From assembly GCA_041725875.1 (NCBI GenBank), contig JBGRQB010000145.1, forward strand, positions 1 to 11,136: 11,136 bases of DNA. Direction: 5' to 3'. The notes beneath the pieces are model-generated. The model was not told where the DNA came from. It saw only the letters and a list, made by a program, of their open reading frames with translations, and searched no databases. Origin of the DNA: JBGRQB01 sp041725875. Lineage in GTDB: Bacteria > Bacteroidota > Ignavibacteria > Ignavibacteriales > Melioribacteraceae. This document shows positions 6,174-11,136 of the stretch, piece by piece. Each line of letters begins with the position of its first letter. Within the stretch, counting starts at the first letter, position 1. Both the position numbers and the translations under genes were made by a program.

Positions 6174-7739
6174 ATGAGTAAATTGTACTTAGTAATATTA
6201 ATTATATCTTTACATTTTAGTGTAACGGCACAGACTGAAAAAGATAAAATGCCGGCTGATCACAGCAAGTTTGAAATTCTTCAAAAAGAATTCAAAACTC
6301 CTCAGGATGTTACGGCTGCTTGTCTTACCTGTCACAACAATCGTCACACTGAAATAATAAATTCTCCTCACTGGATCTGGAACAGAGAGAGCGTTGTTCC
6401 GGCACGCGGAGAAAAAATGTCACTCGGAAAAACTAATTTGATAAATAACTTTTGTATAGGTATTGCCGGAAGTGAAGGAACCTGTACAAAATGTCATATC
6501 GGTTACGGCTGGAGTGATGAAATAGAAAAATCAGATAAAAAATTGAGTCTGGCAGAATATGCTGACAAACATAAAAACCGTATTGACTGTCTTATTTGTC
6601 ACGACAACACAGGCAAGTATAAAAAAGCCAAAGGCAAATCAGGTTACCCGAAAAGCAACATTAACTTAAATATGATTGCACAAAATGTTGGTCGCCCCGG
6701 CAAAGAAAACTGCGGTTCCTGCCATTTCTTTAGCGGCGGCGGAAACAATGTAAAACATGGCGATCTTGAAAAAGCACAGCTTAACTGTACTAAAGAAGTT
6801 GACGTTCATATGGCTAAAGACGGAAAAAATCTGGAATGCGTTGATTGCCATACAACTGAAAACCACAACATCACAGGAAAGCTTTATGCTGTTTCATCTT
6901 CAAATGAAAATCGTGCTACCTGTGTTCAGTGTCATTCAGATTCTCCGCACGAAGATCCTTTATTAAATGAGCATTTTGTAAAAGTTGCCTGTCAGACCTG
7001 CCATATCCCGACTTACGCAAAAGCCAATGCAACTAAGACATATTGGGACTGGTCAACAGCCGGAAAATTAAATGAAGATGACGAACCATATCACGTTAAT
7101 GACGCAGACGGCAATCATTCTTATATGTCGATAAAAGGAACCTTTGAATGGGGAACCAACCTTGAACCTGAGTATTTATGGTTTAACGGAACCGCTGATC
7201 ATTATCTGTTTGGTGATAAAATTGATCCGGAAAAAGGTCCGGTTCAAATTAATACATTACATGGTTCTTATGAAGATACTGGAAATTCTGTTTCCAAAAT
7301 TATTCCTGTTAAAGTTCACAGAGGAAAACAGATTTATGATCCGATAAATCTTATAATGATTCAGCCAAAACTTTGGGATAAGAAAAAAGGAAAAGGTGCT
7401 TATTGGAAAGATTTTGACTGGAACAGAGCAGCTGAAGAAGGAATGAAAATAGTTAATCTTCCTTACAGCGGAAAATATGATTTTATTGAAACAGAAATGT
7501 ACTGGCCGTTAAACCATATGGTTGCTTCGGCTGATCAGGCACTACAATGTAAAGATTGTCACACTCCTGAAAATGGTCGTCTGGCAAACCTTACTGATTT
7601 CTATCTGCCCGGCAGGGACAGCAATTCCTTTGCAGATATTTTAGGATATCTGATAATCTTTGGAACCCTTTCCGGTGTTTTGATCCATATTATTTTGAGA
7701 ATGACAATGAGAAAAAAATATAACAAAATTGGCGGATAG
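6174..7739 (+). CDS. Octaheme c-type cytochrome, tetrathionate reductase (OTR) family, membrane anchored
   Basis: A 521-residue periplasmic multiheme cytochrome. Residues 1-20 are a signal peptide ending VTAQ. Eight CXXCH heme sites begin at Cys50, 104, 139, 180, 222, 250, 273 and 459; seven are clustered and the last is isolated, the layout of the octaheme family typified by Shewanella OTR. Family landmarks include NNFCIGIAGSEGTCTKCH, IGYGW and VKHGDL. Lys194 in GGGNNVKHGD is the candidate counterpart of the lysine that ligates the active-site heme in OTR. A C-terminal hydrophobic helix (~487-509) followed by RMTMRKK looks like a membrane anchor with a cytoplasmic tail. It probably receives electrons from the cytochrome b encoded three bases downstream. 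OTR reduces tetrathionate, nitrite and hydroxylamine in vitro; the true substrate here is unknown, with the rhodanese neighbour favouring sulfur. The start is set by the Shine-Dalgarno at 6160. Confidence 0.92.
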   Translation: MSKLYLVILIISLHFSVTAQTEKDKMPADHSKFEILQKEFKTPQDVTAACLTCHNNRHTEIINSPHWIWNRESVVPARGEKMSLGKTNLINNFCIGIAGSEGTCTKCHIGYGWSDEIEKSDKKLSLAEYADKHKNRIDCLICHDNTGKYKKAKGKSGYPKSNINLNMIAQNVGRPGKENCGSCHFFSGGGNNVKHGDLEKAQLNCTKEVDVHMAKDGKNLECVDCHTTENHNITGKLYAVSSSNENRATCVQCHSDSPHEDPLLNEHFVKVACQTCHIPTYAKANATKTYWDWSTAGKLNEDDEPYHVNDADGNHSYMSIKGTFEWGTNLEPEYLWFNGTADHYLFGDKIDPEKGPVQINTLHGSYEDTGNSVSKIIPVKVHRGKQIYDPINLIMIQPKLWDKKKGKGAYWKDFDWNRAAEEGMKIVNLPYSGKYDFIETEMYWPLNHMVASADQALQCKDCHTPENGRLANLTDFYLPGRDSNSFADILGYLIIFGTLSGVLIHIILRMTMRKKYNKIGG

Positions 7740-7742
7740 AAA

Positions 7743-8438
7743 ATGAAAAAAGTATATATATATAAACGTTTTGAAAGAATCTGGCACTGGTCGCAAGCCC
7801 TGCTGATTATTTCACTGATTGTTACCGGTTTTGAAATTCACAGTACTTATGAGCTTTTTGGTTACAGAGAAGCTGTTGCAATTCATAACTTATGTGGCTG
7901 GGCATTTCTGGTTTTAATTATCCTGGCTATTTTCTGGCACTTTACCACTGGTGAATGGAAGCAATATATTCCTACCCGAAAATTGATTAAAGATCAAATT
8001 AACTATTATATTTCAGGTATATTTAAAAATGCTCCTCACCCGACAAAAAAACTGATTTACAACAAATTTAATCCGTTGCAGAGAATTGTTTATCTCGGAC
8101 TCAAAATTTTTGTTATTCCGGTTCAGGTTGTAACAGGATTTTTATATTTGTTCTATCATACATTTGGATTTATCAGTCTTGAAACAATTGCCGTAATTCA
8201 TACAATCGGCGCATTTTCTTTAATCGGTTTTATGATTGCTCATATTTATCTTGCAACAACGGGTCATAAACCTTCAACCAATTTTAAAGCAATGGTAACA
8301 GGCTGGGAAGAAATGCCGGACGATTCAATTGATGAAATCATAAAAGATGAAATTGAAATTATAAAAACAAAAATCAAATCTGATAAAGATTTTGATGTAA
8401 ATGAAAAAATAAATAGTACACTTAATAAAATTTCTTAA
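7743..8438 (+). CDS. Cytochrome b561/b-type membrane subunit, quinol-oxidising partner of the octaheme cytochrome
   Basis: A 231-residue inner-membrane protein of the bacterial di-heme cytochrome b561 / hydrogenase cytochrome b type. Four hydrophobic helices lie at ~16-32, 50-68, 115-137 and 150-171. Histidines at helix ends or inside helices (His15 in RIWHW, His48 in AIHNLCGW, His66, His153 in VIHTIG, His167 in IAHIYL) supply candidate ligands for two b hemes. The tail (~190-231) is charged and probably cytoplasmic. The family passes electrons between the quinone pool and periplasmic cytochromes or reductases; here the natural partner is the anchored octaheme protein, whose stop is three bases upstream. 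Electron direction (quinol to cytochrome c) is inference from that pairing. No strong Shine-Dalgarno is seen before this ATG, so translation may depend on ribosomes finishing the preceding gene. Confidence 0.9.
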   Translation: MKKVYIYKRFERIWHWSQALLIISLIVTGFEIHSTYELFGYREAVAIHNLCGWAFLVLIILAIFWHFTTGEWKQYIPTRKLIKDQINYYISGIFKNAPHPTKKLIYNKFNPLQRIVYLGLKIFVIPVQVVTGFLYLFYHTFGFISLETIAVIHTIGAFSLIGFMIAHIYLATTGHKPSTNFKAMVTGWEEMPDDSIDEIIKDEIEIIKTKIKSDKDFDVNEKINSTLNKIS

Positions 8439-8449
8439 ATGAGGTTCTT

Positions 8450-9490
8450 ATGAAAAAATTTCAAATTCCAATAATAGCATTAATTTTTGCTTCTCTTATT
8501 TTTCTTACTGCCTGCGGTAAAACCGAAGCAAAAAAAGCAGAAGTAAAAAAAGTTGATGAATTTGCCGAAATGATGAAATATATGGAAGAGAATGGTGATT
8601 TCATTAATCGCTCGAAAAAAGAAGGTGGCGCTCCTACAATGGTTAAAGCCCCTGAACTGCTTAAAAACATTGATAACTATCATATAATTGATATTAGAGG
8701 AGCAAAAGATTTTGCTGCCGGTCATATTAAAGGATCAGTAAATAAAAAACTCAAAGATCTTATTCCATATTTTGAATCTATTGATACTAAAAAATATAAA
8801 AAAATAGTTTTAGTTTGTTACTCAGGCCAATCAGGCGGCTTTGCAACTTCAGCACTAAGATTAATTGGTTATGATAATGTTTATGATCTAAAATGGGGAA
8901 TGGCAAGCTGGAACAAAAAATTTGCAAAAAAATGGACTTCAAACATCGGAAACAAATTCTCTGATAAAATTGAAACAGCAACAAATCCAAAAGCAGCTAA
9001 AGGTGCATATCCTGTAATTAAGACCGGCAAAAAAACTGGTAAAGAGATTACTTATGAAAGAGCAAAAATATTATTTGCAAATGGTTTTTCACCGGTAAAA
9101 GTTAAGGTTGATAAACTTTTCAAATCTCCTGAAAAATATTACATTGTTAACTACTGGCCTGAGAAAAAATATTTAGCAGGTCATGTTCCTACTGCAATTA
9201 ATTATCTTCCCAAAAAAACATTAAAAAGAACAACTGATTTATCGACCTTGCCAACTGACAAACCAATAGTAGTATATTGCTATACTGGTCAGCACAGTGC
9301 TTTTATAACAGCTTATTTAAGAATGTTAGGTTATGATGCCCGTTCATTATTGTTTGGAGCAAACAGCTTTATGAACAAAAAAATGGTGGATAAAAAATGG
9401 CACGGCTTCTCCGATAAAGACATACATGATTACGCATTTGAAACCTCCGAAATGGTAGGTAATGGTGAAGAAGACGAAGAAGGATGTTAA
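8450..9490 (+). CDS. Tandem rhodanese-domain lipoprotein
   Basis: A 346-residue periplasmic lipoprotein. The signal peptide ends in lipobox LTAC (Cys22). The first rhodanese domain (~62-162) has IIDIRGAKDFAAGHIKGSV and catalytic loop CYSGQSGG with Cys123. The second (~200-320) has YLAGHVPTAIN and loop CYTGQHSA with Cys277. Both are six-residue loops of the sulfur-handling type, but neither contains the arginines of thiosulfate sulfurtransferases. The second domain has Asn in place of the Asp of the usual D-x-R segment (IVNYW). The chain ends EEDEEGC, leaving an exposed C-terminal cysteine (Cys346). Keeping both catalytic cysteines suggests activity on sulfane sulfur, such as thiosulfate, polysulfide or products of tetrathionate reduction. 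GAGG (8441-8444) precedes the ATG. It is the last gene of the operon, and a terminator follows at 9516. Confidence 0.9.
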   Translation: MKKFQIPIIALIFASLIFLTACGKTEAKKAEVKKVDEFAEMMKYMEENGDFINRSKKEGGAPTMVKAPELLKNIDNYHIIDIRGAKDFAAGHIKGSVNKKLKDLIPYFESIDTKKYKKIVLVCYSGQSGGFATSALRLIGYDNVYDLKWGMASWNKKFAKKWTSNIGNKFSDKIETATNPKAAKGAYPVIKTGKKTGKEITYERAKILFANGFSPVKVKVDKLFKSPEKYYIVNYWPEKKYLAGHVPTAINYLPKKTLKRTTDLSTLPTDKPIVVYCYTGQHSAFITAYLRMLGYDARSLLFGANSFMNKKMVDKKWHGFSDKDIHDYAFETSEMVGNGEEDEEGC

Positions 9491-9515
9491 ATTGTAATTT
9501 AACTAACTCTCCTAC

Positions 9516-9542
9516 AGACCCTCAAGCGAGGGTCTTTTTTTT
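9516..9542 (+). terminator. Intrinsic terminator of the octaheme operon
   Basis: Perfect eight-pair stem AGACCCTC / GAGGGTCT with loop AAGC, followed by eight T residues (9535-9542). It lies 26 bases after the rhodanese stop codon. Confidence 0.95.
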
Positions 9543-9554
9543 AAACACAATAAA

Positions 9555-9597
9555 ATTCTTACCATAAATACCAATATCAAACATTCTTACCACAAAT
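9555..9597. repeat. Direct repeat ATTCTTACCAnAAAT, two copies
   Basis: ATTCTTACCATAAAT (9555-9569) and ATTCTTACCACAAAT (9583-9597) differ at one base and start 28 bases apart. They lie between the operon terminator and the propeller lipoprotein gene, where an operator could sit. No function is known. Confidence 0.45.
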
Positions 9598-9680
9598 TAC
9601 TTGCTTAAATTGAAAATTTTCATAATCATAAAACCTTAAAAAGTTAGCATTAAGAAAAGTAGTAAAGTGGGAGTGTATAA

Positions 9681-10784
9681 ATGTTTGATAGTAAATCTAT
9701 TACCATTTTAATTATAGTAATTAATCTGTTTGGTTGTCGTTCAAATTCTGAAAAACTAGATAACATTTCACCTCCCAAAACTGAAAATGAAAGAATCACC
9801 TACAGCATTGATAACAAAATAGAAATTCTTGAATTTAGTTTTCCTGAAATTAAAACCAAAGAGCTAAAAAGAAAATGGAAAAATATCAAACTGACTCCAG
9901 TTTTAAAATTAGGTGGATTAAAAAACGAGCTCTTTAATGCTCCGACATATATAAAACTGGATAAAAATGAAAATATTTATGTTTTGGATATTGGAGATTT
10001 TTGCACAAAAAAATTTGACTCAACCGGAAAGTTCATAAGATCATTTGGTAAGAAAGGAAGCGGGCCGGGCGAATTTAGAATGGTTTTTGATTTTGATCTT
10101 CTTGACAATGGCACAGTCGCAATGGTTGCTCCAAATCTAAATAAGTTTGTTGTTTTTGAAGATGAAAAAACTTTTGAACACAAACCAAATGACATGGCAT
10201 TAAAACTATGTTTTGTTTCAGAAAATGAAGTAACAAATTTACAGGTTTTAGATTTCATAAACATTTCACCAATTAAAAAAGTTGATTACCTGACACAAGA
10301 AATTAAAGAGTATGAAAACTTTCTAATACCTAAAAATAACAACATTGATTTTTTCGGTTATCTGGTAGGAGGAATTCATCGATTTAATAGAAACAAGCTT
10401 GTCTACGTTTCTTCAGTATTTGGTTATGTAGTTACCTATAATAAAGAAGGAAAAATTGAAAAGGCTTTCAAACTTATCAATTCAAATAAAAAGCATTTAG
10501 AGATAAAAAAGACAAAATTCGGAATAGGATTTCCAAGATCAAAAGATTATTTGATATGGCATTCAAATGTAAATGAAAACATGTTATACATCTTTAACAA
10601 TTTTGATTCAGAGAAAAACGAAACCAGTAAAATTGATGTTTATTCTTTGGAAAACTACAATTATAAATACTCTATTGAATTACCATTACTTGGAATAATT
10701 GACTATGCGAGATTAACTAATAATAAACTACTAGTTATAAGAGAAAATACTGAAATAGAAATATATGAATACAACAAAAATTAG
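9681..10784 (+). CDS. Six-bladed beta-propeller lipoprotein (NHL/BF3164-like)
   Basis: A 367-residue lipoprotein. The signal peptide ends in lipobox LFGC (Cys19). Residues ~66 onward show propeller blades, the clearest being IYVLDIGDFCTKKFDSTGKF followed by IRSFGKKGSGPGEF (~98-131), a typical NHL-like blade turn found in many Bacteroidota '6-bladed beta-propeller' proteins. Later strands (VTYNKEGKIEKAFKLI, IDVYSLENYNYKYSIELP) fit further blades. Role is unknown; the fold often serves binding at the cell surface or periplasm. GGGAG eight bases or so before the ATG supports the start. The gene stands alone: it follows a strong terminator after a 190-base gap and has no coding neighbour downstream in the window. 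A weak TTGCTT-N16-TAATCA pair at 9601-9628 might be its promoter. Confidence 0.82.
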   Translation: MFDSKSITILIIVINLFGCRSNSEKLDNISPPKTENERITYSIDNKIEILEFSFPEIKTKELKRKWKNIKLTPVLKLGGLKNELFNAPTYIKLDKNENIYVLDIGDFCTKKFDSTGKFIRSFGKKGSGPGEFRMVFDFDLLDNGTVAMVAPNLNKFVVFEDEKTFEHKPNDMALKLCFVSENEVTNLQVLDFINISPIKKVDYLTQEIKEYENFLIPKNNNIDFFGYLVGGIHRFNRNKLVYVSSVFGYVVTYNKEGKIEKAFKLINSNKKHLEIKKTKFGIGFPRSKDYLIWHSNVNENMLYIFNNFDSEKNETSKIDVYSLENYNYKYSIELPLLGIIDYARLTNNKLLVIRENTEIEIYEYNKN

Positions 10785-11136
10785 CGGTTAGCAACAGTTA
10801 ATAAAAGCTTAATTAATTGATTTGCTGTAATGTTGTAGTAGTTAATAAGTTGTATTTTTTCGTAGTCGTAGAAAGTATGCAGTATATGAGCAAAGAGTGT
10901 AGTCTTCGGGTCTTGGGGGAAGAGATTCATAGGGAGAAAGGAAGTTGGGCAAAGGAGATGTGTTTTAAGTGTGTTTAGGGTATACCTGTTTGGAAGAAAA
11001 ATACCTCTCTAAGAAGCCAAAGCCATTGGGAGCCAAAGAATCCAGAAGCTAAAAAGGTGTTGTAAGAATAGGGGTCTGGAAAAGTGAACAACAAAAGCTA
11101 AAAGAAAGCAGCAAAAGTATAAAAAAAAAGTCCCAA
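10785..11136. other. Gene-free, purine-rich tail with strong G-over-C skew
   Basis: No frame on either strand gives a convincing protein in these 352 bases. By my count, 10861-11100 holds about 72 G against 28 C on the plus strand, unlike the genes to the left. Small repeats occur: AGTTAATAA twice near 10795 and 10840, and GAGCCAAAG / AAGCCAAAG near 11015-11037. I see no tRNA, rRNA or insertion-sequence signature. Confidence 0.6.

Noticed and set aside
9977..10264. Minus-strand 95-codon open frame inside the propeller lipoprotein gene
   Set aside because: Lies wholly antisense to a well-supported lipoprotein gene and shows no domain or ribosome-binding site.
10785..10860. GCGGTTAGCAAC region as an integron attC or attachment site
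   Set aside because: GTTAGCA does not fit GTTRRRY, and no paired R''/L'' boxes or long imperfect palindrome could be found.
10781..10930. Minus-strand 49-codon open frame (starts MNLFPQDPKTT) in the tail
   Set aside because: No ribosome-binding site, no recognisable motif, overlaps the end of the lipoprotein gene, and its composition reflects a pyrimidine-rich antisense strand.

Overview
The window is AT-rich, gene-dense and entirely bacterial. Several features suggest a Bacteroidota/Ignavibacteria-like (FCB group) organism: SusC/BtuB-style TonB receptor with an N-terminal carboxypeptidase-regulatory domain, lipoproteins with short LxAC-type lipoboxes, a probable DUF5074/YncE-like lipoprotein beside BtuB, and an outer-membrane porin of the O/P type. 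Good Shine-Dalgarno sequences before several genes (for example GGAGGT before the octaheme cytochrome) fit Ignavibacteria or Chlorobi better than Bacteroidia, which rarely use them. This placement is inference; no marker gene is present.

Left part (1-3132, minus strand): a cobalamin uptake operon. A Bacteroidota-type promoter candidate (3102-3132) leads into a clear cobalamin riboswitch aptamer (2933-3086), then a 719-residue BtuB-like TonB-dependent receptor (667-2826). A lipoprotein gene follows, overlapping it by four bases and running off the left edge. That lipoprotein looks chimeric: its first ~110 residues resemble the start of a DUF5074/YncE-type beta-propeller, and the rest looks like a lipocalin-like domain.

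Centre (3232-9542, plus strand): a PAS-AAA+-Fis sigma54 activator (3232-4560), then a 138-base gap with GTTTC/GAAAC inverted repeats (probable upstream activator sites) and a good -24/-12 sigma54 promoter (4672-4687). This drives a tightly packed five-gene operon: small TPR protein, phosphate-selective-type porin, octaheme cytochrome c of the tetrathionate reductase (OTR) family with a C-terminal membrane anchor, four-helix cytochrome b, and a tandem-rhodanese lipoprotein. A strong intrinsic terminator ends it at 9516-9542. The simplest model is a quinol-to-periplasm electron path: cytochrome b takes electrons from menaquinol and passes them to the octaheme protein, which reduces a sulfur (or nitrogen) oxyanion entering through the porin. 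The rhodanese lipoprotein would handle sulfane sulfur, and the Cys-bearing PAS activator would switch the set on in response to redox or the substrate.

Right part (9543-11136): a lone six-bladed-propeller lipoprotein gene (9681-10784), followed by about 350 bases with no convincing gene and a strong excess of G over C.
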